DNA of 64,000 nt from Halomonas eurihalina. GTDB taxonomy: Bacteria > Pseudomonadota > Gammaproteobacteria > Pseudomonadales > Halomonadaceae. The stretch covers positions 1-64,000 of the forward strand of contig NZ_VTPU01000005.1 in assembly GCF_008274785.1 (NCBI RefSeq), written 5' to 3'. The notes beneath the pieces were generated by a model. The model was given only the letters and a program-made list of their open reading frames with translations. It ran no database searches and had not been told where the DNA came from. Positions within the stretch are counted from its first letter, which is position 1; every line of letters starts with the position of its first letter. This document shows, in pieces, positions 1 to 8,635 of the stretch. Position numbers and translations under genes: made by a program.

Positions 1-212
1 GCAAAACAGGTGCTTCTGCCACCCTTCACCGCCTGCAACGTTGCCCGTCGCCGGCAGCGGATGCGTACTTTACGGATTCGAACGGCAGCACGCAAGGACT
101 TTTTGCCGAGTCATCTCGAACGCACACCAAGACGCGCCCCTGCCCCGACGCAACCAGCAGGTATCCCGGCAGATCCAGGGACCTGCTCGCCAATCGGCGT
201 AATAAAGTACGT

Positions 213-1367
213 TCAACTCTCGCCGCGCCTCGAGCCCGCAACCAGCGAATCTACGCCAAGATCGGAGATGCTACGCGCTCCGGTGAGCGTCATCGCGACT
301 CGCACCTCCTTTTCGAACAGCTCGAGCAGATGGGCCACGCCCGACTCCCCGGCAGTAGCGAGCGCATAGACGAAGGCCCGCCCCAGCAACACGGTATCGG
401 CGCCCATGGCGATCATTCGCACGACATCCAGCCCACTGCGCACACCGGAGTCGGCCAGGATGGCAAGGTCGCCCTTCACTGCATCGGCGATGGCAGGCAG
501 GGCTCGCGCGGTGGAGGGCACTCCGTCGAGCTGGCGACCACCATGGTTGGAAACGACGATGCCATCCGCCCCGAAACGGACAGCGTCACGGGCATCCTCG
601 GGGTCGAGTATCCCCTTGATGATCATCGAGCCGTCCCAGTACTCGCGAATCCACTCCAGGTCCTTCCAGGAGATGGAAGGATCGAAATTATCGCCGAGCC
701 AGGCGATGTAATCCTCGAGCTCCGTCGGTTGACCGCGGTAATCCGATACATTGCCAAGATCATGTGGGCGACCATGAACGCCCACATCCCAGGCCCAGGA
801 CGGATGGATCACGGCCTGGAGCATGCGCCGAATCGCTGCATGCCGGCCGCTCATTCCTGAATGGGCATCACGATAGCGCGCCCCCGGTACGGGCATGTCG
901 ACCGTGAAGACGAGCGTCTTGATGCCGGCGGCCTTGGCTCGCTCCAGAACGTGGCGCATGAACCCTCTGTCTTTCAACACATAGAGTTGAAACCAGAGAG
1001 GACGATCCACTGCAGAGGCCACCTCGTCGATGGGGCATACCGATACCGTGGACAAGGTGAACGGTATGCCCTTGCTGGCGGCGGCCCTGGCTGCCTGCAC
1101 CTCACCTCGTCTGGCATACATGCCTGCCAGCCCCACAGGGGCCAGGGCGACGGGCATCGCCAGGGATTCGCCGAACAGCTCGGTTTCCAGCGACAGCGTG
1201 GACATATCCTTCAACACACGCTGACGCAAGGCAATATCGGCGAGATCCTCGACATTGCGCCGCAGCGTATGCTCGGCATAGGCGCCCCCGTCGGCGTAAT
1301 GGAAGAGGAAGGGTGGAATGCGGCGCTTGGCGGCTTGGCGATAGTCCGTGGCAGCTGAAATGATCAT
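213..1367 (-). CDS. lldD: FMN-dependent L-lactate dehydrogenase
   Basis: Oxidises L-lactate to pyruvate and passes electrons to the quinone pool at the inner membrane. The 384-residue product is the usual length for the family. It keeps the FMN-dependent alpha-hydroxyacid dehydrogenase fold and the active-site motif [10 protein letters not shown], with the catalytic His near residue 275. The ATG at 1365-1367 has only a weak ribosome site (AGAGC). It is divergent from the GntR-type regulator at 1652, and two LldR-type palindromes lie between them, so lactate-induced derepression is likely. No lactate permease (lldP) is adjacent. The family is clear; L-lactate rather than another 2-hydroxyacid is supported by the lldR neighbour. 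Confidence 0.93.
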   Translation of the reverse strand: MIISAATDYRQAAKRRIPPFLFHYADGGAYAEHTLRRNVEDLADIALRQRVLKDMSTLSLETELFGESLAMPVALAPVGLAGMYARRGEVQAARAAASKGIPFTLSTVSVCPIDEVASAVDRPLWFQLYVLKDRGFMRHVLERAKAAGIKTLVFTVDMPVPGARYRDAHSGMSGRHAAIRRMLQAVIHPSWAWDVGVHGRPHDLGNVSDYRGQPTELEDYIAWLGDNFDPSISWKDLEWIREYWDGSMIIKGILDPEDARDAVRFGADGIVVSNHGGRQLDGVPSTARALPAIADAVKGDLAILADSGVRSGLDVVRMIAMGADTVLLGRAFVYALATAGESGVAHLLELFEKEVRVAMTLTGARSISDLGVDSLVAGSRRGES

Positions 1368-1440
1368 GGCGAGCTCTGGGCAATGGATGGGCCATCGACG
1401 GCTTGAGGGGCATCATGGTCGCGACGGCGACAAAATGGAT

Positions 1441-1457
1441 AATTGGTAAAACCAATT
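1441..1457. promoter_or_regulatory. lldO1: LldR-type operator 1
   Basis: The sequence AATTGGTAAAACCAATT is an inverted repeat with TTGGT and ACCAA half-sites, the pattern bound by FadR-family GntR regulators such as LldR. It lies 74 bp upstream of the lldD start. Confidence 0.8.
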
Positions 1458-1581
1458 TTAATCTTTTTACCACTGCACGTTATGGCGCGGCAGCATGGCT
1501 GTCAAACTCGCCCCTGCACGCCTCTTCCGCCCGAACTGCCTTGCGATAGGAGTTTTCTCACCCAAAAGCCCCTAGCTCGCT

Positions 1582-1596
1582 ATTGGTAATACCAAT
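1582..1596. promoter_or_regulatory. lldO2: LldR-type operator 2
   Basis: ATTGGTAATACCAAT repeats the half-sites of the palindrome about 140 bp away. It lies 55 bp upstream of the chosen lldR start. Two spaced sites in a divergent promoter region match the two-operator arrangement known for E. coli lld. Confidence 0.8.
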
Positions 1597-1651
1597 TTTA
1601 CAACGCTATCATGCTGCCCTGATGCTCGACTCCGTAGCGAAGGTCCCCGAG

Positions 1652-2425
1652 ATGTCCTATCAACCCGTCCGCCAGCCCCGCCTCGCCGACGTCATCACCG
1701 AGCGACTCGAAAGCCTCATCCTCGAAGGTAGCCTGAAACCCGGCCAGCGACTGCCTCCGGAGCGCGAACTCGCCGAACGCTTCGGCGTGTCACGCCCCTC
1801 GGTACGCGAGGCGATACAGAAACTCGCCGCTCGCGGGCTGCTGGCCAGCCGCCAGGGCGGCGGCACCTTCATTACCGAAGCCCTCCATAATGGCTACGGC
1901 GATCCGCTGCTCGACATGCTGTCCCGTCACAATGAATTCCATCTGGATCTGCTGGAGTTCCGCGATGCCATGGAGAGCCTCTCGGCGTACTACGCCGCCT
2001 TGCGTTCCACGCCCACGGACAGGGCAATGCTGCTAGAGCGCTTCGAGGAACTCGAGGCCTGCTTCGCCAACCGCGACCCGGCGAGCGAGGCCAAGGCAGA
2101 TGCCGCCTTCCACCTGGCCATCGCCGAGGCCGCTCATAACGTCATGCTGTTGCACACCATCCGTGGCATCTTCCACCAGCTCGAGCGCAGCATCGTCGAC
2201 AACCTGGGCCATCTGCTCGACAAGCCCGATGCCCGGCAGCAGTTGATGGCGCAGCACCGCGCCTTGCTGGATGCCATTCTCGAGGGACGCGCCGAGGACG
2301 CCCGCACCCGTTCCCACGAGCATCTGGTATACGTGGAGGAGGGCTTGCTGGAAGTGGCCCGCGCCGAGACCCGGGCCCAGCGTTCGCTGCGCCGGGCTCA
2401 AGCCATGCCGACGGCGTCGTCCTGA
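1652..2425 (+). CDS. lldR: Lactate-responsive GntR/FadR-family regulator
   Basis: Transcriptional regulator of 257 residues. It has an N-terminal winged helix (about residues 8-75, with PPERELAERFGVSRPSVREA) followed by an all-helical FCD ligand-binding domain. I chose ATG 1652 (MSYQPVR) because AAGG lies 8 bases upstream and the protein then begins as the family does. The frame is open to 1583, but that start would sit inside the operator. The divergent lldD and paired palindromes point to lactate control of lldD and autoregulation. The downstream sensor kinase gene begins 3 bases after the stop, so both may share a transcript. Confidence 0.9.
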   Translation: MSYQPVRQPRLADVITERLESLILEGSLKPGQRLPPERELAERFGVSRPSVREAIQKLAARGLLASRQGGGTFITEALHNGYGDPLLDMLSRHNEFHLDLLEFRDAMESLSAYYAALRSTPTDRAMLLERFEELEACFANRDPASEAKADAAFHLAIAEAAHNVMLLHTIRGIFHQLERSIVDNLGHLLDKPDARQQLMAQHRALLDAILEGRAEDARTRSHEHLVYVEEGLLEVARAETRAQRSLRRAQAMPTASS

Positions 2426-2428
2426 GCC

Positions 2429-4348
2429 ATGGTCGGCAGTCATCGTCTGACACGTCGCCAACGTGCCCTTCGTGTCCTGCTCGCGGGCCTGGGGCTGGCC
2501 GGCCTCGCCCTGTGCATGTGGCAGACCGCCCAGGTCGCTCGGGAGCAGGCCTTGCAGGACCTGCGTCGCGATGCCGAAAACGAACTGCGGCTCTCGGCAG
2601 CCGGTCTGGTCGGTCACCTGTCGCGCCATGACTACCTGCCGGAACTGCTGGCCTCGCGGGAAATGGTCAAGCGCTTCCTCTTCTCGCCGGACAGCCAGAA
2701 TTCCATGCCGCTCAACCTGATGCTGGATCGCTTCCGCGCCACCGCCGGGGTATCCGATATTTATCTGCTCGATCATCAAGCCAACACCCTGGCCGCCAGC
2801 AACTGGCACCGCCCCAACACCTTCATCGGCGAGAACTACCACTATCGGAGCTACTACCAGGAAGCCATCCAGGGGCGCCGTGGCCACTTCTATGGCCTGG
2901 GTGTCCAATCGATGACCCGGGGCTACTACTTCTCGGCACCGGTCTGGCTGGACGAAACCGCACCGAACGCCACCCCGGACGGCGTCATGGTGCTCAAGGT
3001 CACCCTCGATGCCGTGGAGCAGAGCTGGGCCGAACAAGATGCCGAGCTGCTGGTCACCGACCGCGACGGTATCGTCTTCATGGCCAGCCAGCCGGAGCTG
3101 CGCCTGACTGCCATGACCCCGCTCAGCGACGCCGAGCGCGAGGCACTCCACGACTCACGGCGTTATGCCGACGAACCGCTCCCGCACGCCGGCATTCAAG
3201 AGATCGAACGGCGCGACCCCCGCACCCGCCTGGTCGACTTTTCCTCCGGCCCCCTTCAGGGCCAGCGCTATCTCAGCCTGACCCGTGCCATGCCTGACTT
3301 CGAGTGGGACATGCACATTCTTAAGCCGCTGACACCGGTCGTCAGTGCTCAATGGGTCTCGGCCCTGCTGGCCGGGGGCCTCTATGGCCTGGTCGCTCTG
3401 GGCGGCGGCATCGGTTGGCAGCGCCTGCGCCTGCGCCGGGAACGCGAGCGCTTCGCTGAACGCGAACGCCACACCCTGGCCCGGGTCCGCGATGAGCTCG
3501 AGCGCAACGTGGCCAAGCGTACCCACGACCTGGTGACCACCAACCAGCGACTATCCGACGAAATCGAGGAACGCCGCCGTGCCGAAGACAGCCTCCGCGA
3601 GACCCGCGACGAACTGGTACAGGCCGCCAAGCTCGCCGTGCTCGGCCAGTTGGCCGCTGGCATCAACCATGAGCTCAACCAGCCCCTGTCGGCGATCCGC
3701 GCCTATGCAGAGAACGCCCGCGCCTTCATCGAGCGTGATCGTATCGAGACCGCCGACGCCAATCTCGACCAGATCATCCAGCTCACCGAGCGCATGTCCG
3801 AGATCAGCGCCCAGTTGCGGCAGTTCTCGCGCAAGAGTGGCGACACCCTCACCGCCGTCTCCGTACCTTCCTGCTTCGACTATGCGTTGCGGCTATTCCA
3901 GGCGCGCCTCAACGAACTCGGTGTCACGGTGGAACGCCACTGGCAAGCGGAAGACATCTGGGTACGCGCCGATCCGGTGCGCCTCGAACAGGTCCTGGTC
4001 AACCTGATCGGCAATGCCCTCCAGGCCATGGCGGATACCGCCACTCCGCATCTGGTGCTGACCATCGACTCGACGCCGGAACAGGTGAAGATTCGCGTGG
4101 CCGACAGCGGCCCCGGCATCGCCGAGGCACAGCTATCACGCGTCTTCGAGCCTTTCTTCACCACCAAGTCCACGGGCAGCGGCCTGGGGCTGGGCCTTTC
4201 CATCTCGGGGCGCATCATCGACGACCTGGGTGGCCGCATCGAGGCCGACAACGCCCCTGGCGGCGGCGCTCTGTTCACCATTACCCTGCCACCCAACCCC
4301 GGGCCAGAGGCCCGCCGAACGACCGAGGAGTCATCGACCCATGCATGA
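2429..4348 (+). CDS. dctB: DctB-type sensor histidine kinase
   Basis: Membrane sensor kinase of 639 residues. One transmembrane helix lies near residues 12-31 and another near 305-328, enclosing a periplasmic double-Cache-like sensor domain. A coiled linker leads to the HisKA domain with phospho-acceptor His about residue 414 in [18 protein letters not shown]. The HATPase domain has an N-box ([11 protein letters not shown]) and G-boxes ([15 protein letters not shown]). DctB kinases typically sense C4-dicarboxylates or related acids. The stop overlaps the start of the response-regulator gene by 8 bases, so the pair is translationally coupled. The ligand is not shown by sequence. Confidence 0.9.
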   Translation: MVGSHRLTRRQRALRVLLAGLGLAGLALCMWQTAQVAREQALQDLRRDAENELRLSAAGLVGHLSRHDYLPELLASREMVKRFLFSPDSQNSMPLNLMLDRFRATAGVSDIYLLDHQANTLAASNWHRPNTFIGENYHYRSYYQEAIQGRRGHFYGLGVQSMTRGYYFSAPVWLDETAPNATPDGVMVLKVTLDAVEQSWAEQDAELLVTDRDGIVFMASQPELRLTAMTPLSDAEREALHDSRRYADEPLPHAGIQEIERRDPRTRLVDFSSGPLQGQRYLSLTRAMPDFEWDMHILKPLTPVVSAQWVSALLAGGLYGLVALGGGIGWQRLRLRRERERFAERERHTLARVRDELERNVAKRTHDLVTTNQRLSDEIEERRRAEDSLRETRDELVQAAKLAVLGQLAAGINHELNQPLSAIRAYAENARAFIERDRIETADANLDQIIQLTERMSEISAQLRQFSRKSGDTLTAVSVPSCFDYALRLFQARLNELGVTVERHWQAEDIWVRADPVRLEQVLVNLIGNALQAMADTATPHLVLTIDSTPEQVKIRVADSGPGIAEAQLSRVFEPFFTTKSTGSGLGLGLSISGRIIDDLGGRIEADNAPGGGALFTITLPPNPGPEARRTTEESSTHA

Positions 4349-5723
4349 CAACGCGGATGTCCCGGTGATGATCATCGACGATGAGGCCCACCTGCGCATC
4401 ACCGCGGGCCAGACACTCGAGCTCGCCGGCTACACGCCCCGCCCGTTCGAAAGCGCCGAGGCCGCCCTCGCGGAGCTCGAGACCGATTTCACCGGCGTCG
4501 TGGTCAGCGACATTCGCATGCCGGGCATGGATGGCATGGCCCTGCTGCGCGAGGTGCGGCGTCGCGACCCGGACCTGCCGGTGATCCTGATCACCGGCCA
4601 CGGCGACATTTCTACCGCCGTCGAGGCCATGCGCGAAGGTGCCTGGGACTTCCTGGAAAAACCCTTCGCCGGCGAGCGCCTGGTCGAAATGGTACGGCGC
4701 GGCAGCGACAAGCGCCGCCTGAGCCTGGAAAACCGCGCCCTCAAGGCCGAGCTGGAAGCGCAACAATCGGCCCCCGGGCCCCGGCTCGTCGGCCGCACAC
4801 CGGTGATCCAGCGCCTGGCCGCCATGGTCCAGCGTATCAGCCGCGTCGAAGCCGACGTGCTGCTGTTCGGCGAAACCGGCACCGGCAAGGACCTGGTGGC
4901 CCGGGCGATCCACGAGCGCAGCCCTCGCGGCGGCCGCCCCTTCGTCGCCATTAACTGCGGCGCGGTGCCGGAGAGCACCATCGAGTCGGAGCTGTTCGGC
5001 CACGAGAAAGGCGCCTTTACCGGCGCCCTGGAGCGGCGTATCGGCAAGTTCGAACACGCCGCCGGCGGCACCGTCTTCCTCGACGAGATCGAATCGATGC
5101 CGCTGGCCTTGCAGGTCAAGCTGCTGCGTGTCCTGCAGGAGCGCAGCGTCGAGCGCCTGGGCTCCAACCAACCCGTGCCGCTGGATATCCGGGTCATTGC
5201 CGCCGCCAAGATCGACCTCAAGGCCGCCGCCGAGGCCGGCGAATTTCGCGAGGACCTCTACTACCGGCTCAATGTGGTGACCCTGCCGATCCCGCCGCTG
5301 CGCGAACGCCGCGAGGACATCCCGCTGCTGTTCCAGCACTTCGCCGCCGTGGCCGCCAGCCGCAGCAGCATGGAGGCCCCGCCCCTCGACGCGGCGGGCA
5401 TCTCGGCACTGCTCGCCCACGACTGGCCCGGCAATGCCCGAGAACTACGCAACCTCGCCGAGCGTTACGTGCTGCTCGGCGTAACGTGCGATTATCGTCT
5501 CGACATGCTGATGGAAGGCGTAGGCAACAACGGCGCCGAGCTATCCCTGCCCGAACAGGTCGAACTGTTCGAGAAACAACTGATCAGCCAGGCCCTGGCC
5601 CGTCACCACGGCCATGTCACTGACGTCTGCGAGCACCTGGGGCTGCCCCGCAAGACGCTCTACGACAAGCTGAGACGCCATAATCTAAAGGCCGAGCACT
5701 ATCGCCACAGCGCCGAACCCTGA
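4341..5723 (+). CDS. dctD: DctD-type sigma-54-dependent response regulator
   Basis: Enhancer-binding protein of 460 residues that would activate sigma-54 promoters when phosphorylated by the kinase encoded just upstream. The receiver domain has phospho-Asp about residue 57 (SDIRMPGMDG). The AAA+ domain has Walker A GETGTGK (177-183) and the sigma-54 contact loop GAFTGA (224-229). The C-terminus is a Fis-type helix-turn-helix. ATG 4341 is preceded by GAGGAG and overlaps the dctB stop; a longer open frame to 4230 is not used. A candidate target is the TAXI-TRAP promoter near 16.8 kb. The last 25 bases overlap the convergent gene. Confidence 0.92.
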   Translation: MHDNADVPVMIIDDEAHLRITAGQTLELAGYTPRPFESAEAALAELETDFTGVVVSDIRMPGMDGMALLREVRRRDPDLPVILITGHGDISTAVEAMREGAWDFLEKPFAGERLVEMVRRGSDKRRLSLENRALKAELEAQQSAPGPRLVGRTPVIQRLAAMVQRISRVEADVLLFGETGTGKDLVARAIHERSPRGGRPFVAINCGAVPESTIESELFGHEKGAFTGALERRIGKFEHAAGGTVFLDEIESMPLALQVKLLRVLQERSVERLGSNQPVPLDIRVIAAAKIDLKAAAEAGEFREDLYYRLNVVTLPIPPLRERREDIPLLFQHFAAVAASRSSMEAPPLDAAGISALLAHDWPGNARELRNLAERYVLLGVTCDYRLDMLMEGVGNNGAELSLPEQVELFEKQLISQALARHHGHVTDVCEHLGLPRKTLYDKLRRHNLKAEHYRHSAEP

Positions 5724-6370
5724 GCCCATAACTCCCCCAGGGCCGACCACGGCGGCAGCCAGGGAATCGTGCTACAGGCAAGCAGCAGCATCAGGACGGA
5801 ATTGATCGGCTCGCGATAGTCGAACAGCTTGAAGGCACTGCCGAAGGAACGCTTGATACGCGTCCCGGCCAGATCGACGCTGTACAGCTCATCGAGCAAC
5901 AGGTGAATCAAGCACCCCAGCACCAGCGCCAGCCCCTCAACCCAGGCCAGCCAGGCCGGCTGTTCGAGCAACCGATAGCTCGCCGCGCTGGTCGCCAGCC
6001 CGCAAAGACCGGCCGCCAGCAGTGAGTGCCAGATGCCACGGTGGACGGAGAAGCGCTTGAAGACCGGCGCCAGCACATAGCGCACACCGATATAGAGCCC
6101 CCCGCAGGTCATCAACAGGGCGCCCGGCGTCAGCCAGGGACGCAACAGCACGGCGCCGGCGGCCACGGCCAACACGGCCGCCACACCGAAGATCAGGCGC
6201 ACCGAATGAGAATGATCGGAGTCGATATCCGGCAGGATGCCGCCGAAGGCGGTCAGCACCATCACCGGCAACGTCTGCAGCGACGACCAAAGGTCCGCCT
6301 GCCAGCCAGCCAGGGCCAGCAGGCCACCACCGCCCGCGGCGACACTGAGGTGGGTTCGAAAATCGGCCAT
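5699..6370 (-). CDS. DUF457/YdjM-type membrane-bound metal-dependent hydrolase
   Basis: Inner-membrane protein of 223 residues with several hydrophobic segments. It has the metal-binding pattern of the YdjM/DUF457 family: an early MADFRTH His, PDIDSDHSH, HRGIWHS and HLLLDELYS. Family members are often SOS-associated or phospholipase-like, but the substrate is not established. I chose the start MADFRTHL because the family begins there; ten further upstream codons are open. The gene is convergent with and overlaps the end of dctD. No LexA box was recognised. Confidence 0.75.
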   Translation of the reverse strand: MADFRTHLSVAAGGGGLLALAGWQADLWSSLQTLPVMVLTAFGGILPDIDSDHSHSVRLIFGVAAVLAVAAGAVLLRPWLTPGALLMTCGGLYIGVRYVLAPVFKRFSVHRGIWHSLLAAGLCGLATSAASYRLLEQPAWLAWVEGLALVLGCLIHLLLDELYSVDLAGTRIKRSFGSAFKLFDYREPINSVLMLLLACSTIPWLPPWSALGELWAQGSALWR

Positions 6371-6482
6371 GCCGGGGCGCCTCGATAACTGGATAAACAT
6401 CCATTATCGCCCAGAACCCTCATGCAGAACAATCGGTTAACACGCCCCGGAAGCGATCGCCGCATACGGCGTCGCCCCACGG

Positions 6483-7031
6483 TCAGCCGGCGGCTTCCAG
6501 GTATTCATCCTTGAGCTTGACGTAGTTGCCGGCGGTATACGGGAAGAAGGCACTCTCCTTGTCCTTGAGTGGCCGCAACGCCTTGGCGGGATTGCCGGCA
6601 TAGACGTGGCCGCCGGCCAGGTGCTTGCCCGGCGGCACCACGGCGCCGGCGGCGATGATCACCTCATCCTCGACCATGGCGCCGTCCATGACGATGGCGC
6701 CCATACCCACCAGGATGCGATCACCCAGGGTGCAGCCATGCAGGATCGCCTTATGGCCGATGGTCACCTCATTGCCGATGGTCAACGGAAAGCCATCGGG
6801 ATTGAACTCGCTGGCGTGGGTGATATGCAGCACGCTGCCGTCCTGCACGCTGGTCCGCGCCCCGATGCGGATACGGTGCATGTCACCACGGATCACCGCC
6901 ATGGGCCATACCGAGCAATCATCGCCCAGCTCCACATCGCCCAGCACCATGCACTGGGGATCGATGTAGACCCGCTCTCCCAGTTGCGGCGTGACACCAC
7001 GCCAGGCTCGCAGGGTCATCGTCTCGCTCAT
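6483..7031 (-). CDS. Gamma-carbonic anhydrase family protein (YrdA-like)
   Basis: Left-handed beta-helix hexapeptide-repeat protein of 182 residues. It carries the gamma-class features GDMHRIRIG, a later HITH and HKAILHGC, which supply metal-ligand histidines. YrdA/PaaY-like proteins are cytosolic trimers; some hydrate CO2 and some act as thioesterases, so activity cannot be assigned. It lies 16 bases downstream of the sodium symporter gene on the same strand, probably in one transcript. Confidence 0.85.
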   Translation of the reverse strand: MSETMTLRAWRGVTPQLGERVYIDPQCMVLGDVELGDDCSVWPMAVIRGDMHRIRIGARTSVQDGSVLHITHASEFNPDGFPLTIGNEVTIGHKAILHGCTLGDRILVGMGAIVMDGAMVEDEVIIAAGAVVPPGKHLAGGHVYAGNPAKALRPLKDKESAFFPYTAGNYVKLKDEYLEAAG

Positions 7032-7047
7032 CGGGTACCTCCCGTCG

Positions 7048-8394
7048 TCAGATCAATCCGGACACCAATACTACCAGCGTCAGCGGAATCGACACCCAGC
7101 GCACGAGATTCCGCCAGACGCTGAACCCGAGCGGGCCGGCGTCCAGGGCACGCGAAGCGACGGGCGCGGGCAGCACCCAGACAGCGAAAATCGCGATCAG
7201 CAAGCCGCCCATCGGCAGGAAGATCTCCGGCGGAATGGTGCTGACCAGGGCGAAGGCATTCATGCCGAACAGAATCTCGACATCGGCCATGGTCGAAAAG
7301 GAGAGCACCGACAGCAGACCCAGCGACCAGACCGTCAGACCGACCACCGCCGCCGCCTTGCCTCGGCCCAGCCCCCAGCCTTGAAGGGTCGCGACCATGG
7401 GCTCGGCGAGATTGATCGACGATGTCCAGGTCGCCAGCAGCAGCAACAGGAAAAACAGCGACAGCCAAAAGGCGCCGAAGGGCAGGTCGGCGAAGGCCAC
7501 CGGCAGAGTGACGAACATCAACCCCGGTCCTTCGCCGGGATCCATGCCCTGGGAGAACACCACCGAAAAGATGGCGATGCCGGCCAGCAGCGCTACCGCC
7601 ACGTCCAGGACCGCCACCGATGCCGCTGCTCGGGAAAGGCTCTGATGATCCGGCATGTAGGCACCGTAGGCCATCAGCGCACAGGCACCCACCGCCAGAG
7701 TGAAGAAGGCGTGGCCCATTGCATGCACCATCACCATCGGCGTCACCGCCGACAGGTCCGGCTTGAACAACCAGGACACTGCCTCCCCGAAACCACTGGT
7801 GGTAGCCGCATGGCCCGCCAGCACCAGCAGCAGCAGATACAGCAACGGCATCAGGAAGTTATTGAGCCGCTCCAGACCCTTGGTCACCCCCGCGGCGACC
7901 ACCAGCATGGTCATCACCAGAAACAGGGTGTGGTTGAAGGCCATGAGTGCCGGGTCAGCGAGGAAAGCATCGAAACCGGCGCCGATTTCGGCGGCACTGC
8001 GTCCGACGAACTCGCCATTGACCGCCTCGACGAGAAACTCGATGGACCAGCCCGAGACCACCGAGTAAAACGACAGGATGCAGAACACCGTGAAGGCACC
8101 GAACAGTCCCAGCCAGCGCCAATGACCGCTGGCCCCCGCCTCGGAGGCCAGATGGCCGAGCGACTGCATCGGACTGCGGCGCCCGGCCCGGCCGATCAGG
8201 ATTTCGGCCATCATGACCGGAACCCCCAGCAGGATCACGAAGGCCACATAGAGCAACAGGAAGACGGCCCCGCCGTTCTCGCCGGTAATGTAGGGAAATC
8301 GCCAGATATTCCCCAGCCCGACGGCGGCCCCGGTCACCGCCAATATGAAAGCGCGGCGGCTGCTCCAGCGCTCCAGGGTCTCGTTCATTGCCAA
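7048..8394 (-). CDS. Neurotransmitter:sodium symporter (NSS/SNF) family transporter
   Basis: Integral membrane protein of 448 residues with about 11-12 predicted helices and the LeuT fold. The diagnostic unwound first helix AVGLGNIWRFPY occurs near residues 20-31 and lines the sodium and substrate sites. Such carriers import amino acids or related compounds with sodium, which suits a halophile. The ATG at 8394 follows a GGAGATT ribosome site. A fold-back repeat element begins 35 bases upstream. Confidence 0.88.
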   Translation of the reverse strand: MAMNETLERWSSRRAFILAVTGAAVGLGNIWRFPYITGENGGAVFLLLYVAFVILLGVPVMMAEILIGRAGRRSPMQSLGHLASEAGASGHWRWLGLFGAFTVFCILSFYSVVSGWSIEFLVEAVNGEFVGRSAAEIGAGFDAFLADPALMAFNHTLFLVMTMLVVAAGVTKGLERLNNFLMPLLYLLLLVLAGHAATTSGFGEAVSWLFKPDLSAVTPMVMVHAMGHAFFTLAVGACALMAYGAYMPDHQSLSRAAASVAVLDVAVALLAGIAIFSVVFSQGMDPGEGPGLMFVTLPVAFADLPFGAFWLSLFFLLLLLATWTSSINLAEPMVATLQGWGLGRGKAAAVVGLTVWSLGLLSVLSFSTMADVEILFGMNAFALVSTIPPEIFLPMGGLLIAIFAVWVLPAPVASRALDAGPLGFSVWRNLVRWVSIPLTLVVLVSGLI

Positions 8395-8428
8395 TCTCCG
8401 GCCAGGGTGGAAAAGTCGCCAAGACTCA

Positions 8429-8566
8429 GCGCTGTCCGAAAAGCCGGTGAGCGAAGGTTAGACAAGGCGAAAAGCTACAAGAACGCGGAGTTTACCAAGA
8501 GTAACGGCGCATTTTGAGTGGATTTTCAACGCCGCATGACCGAGCGCAGACGCTTCTGGACAATGT
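8429..8566 (+). mobile_element. 138-bp fold-back MITE-like element, copy 1 (diverged)
   Basis: This copy is 138 bp, the same length as the copies at 16437 and 22263, with clear but weaker similarity. It keeps GCGAAGGTTAGACAAGGCGA, the GCGGAGTTTACC centre and GGATTTTCAACG. Its ends, GCGCTGTCCGAAAAG and the complement of CTTCTGGACAATGT, are degraded versions of the terminal inverted repeat. Flanking tetramers CTCA and CTGA resemble a decayed target duplication. It is non-coding and lies between the symporter and oligopeptidase genes. Confidence 0.75.
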
Positions 8567-8635
8567 CTGACACATTGAAACCCGCCACGACCGCCCGCAT
8601 CTAACAGGGCATTCCCATCATCAACCGAGGTGCGC

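Noticed and set aside
26-241. Short minus-strand ORF at the left edge
   Set aside because: No recognisable sequence features, no clear ribosome site and overlap with the end of lldD.
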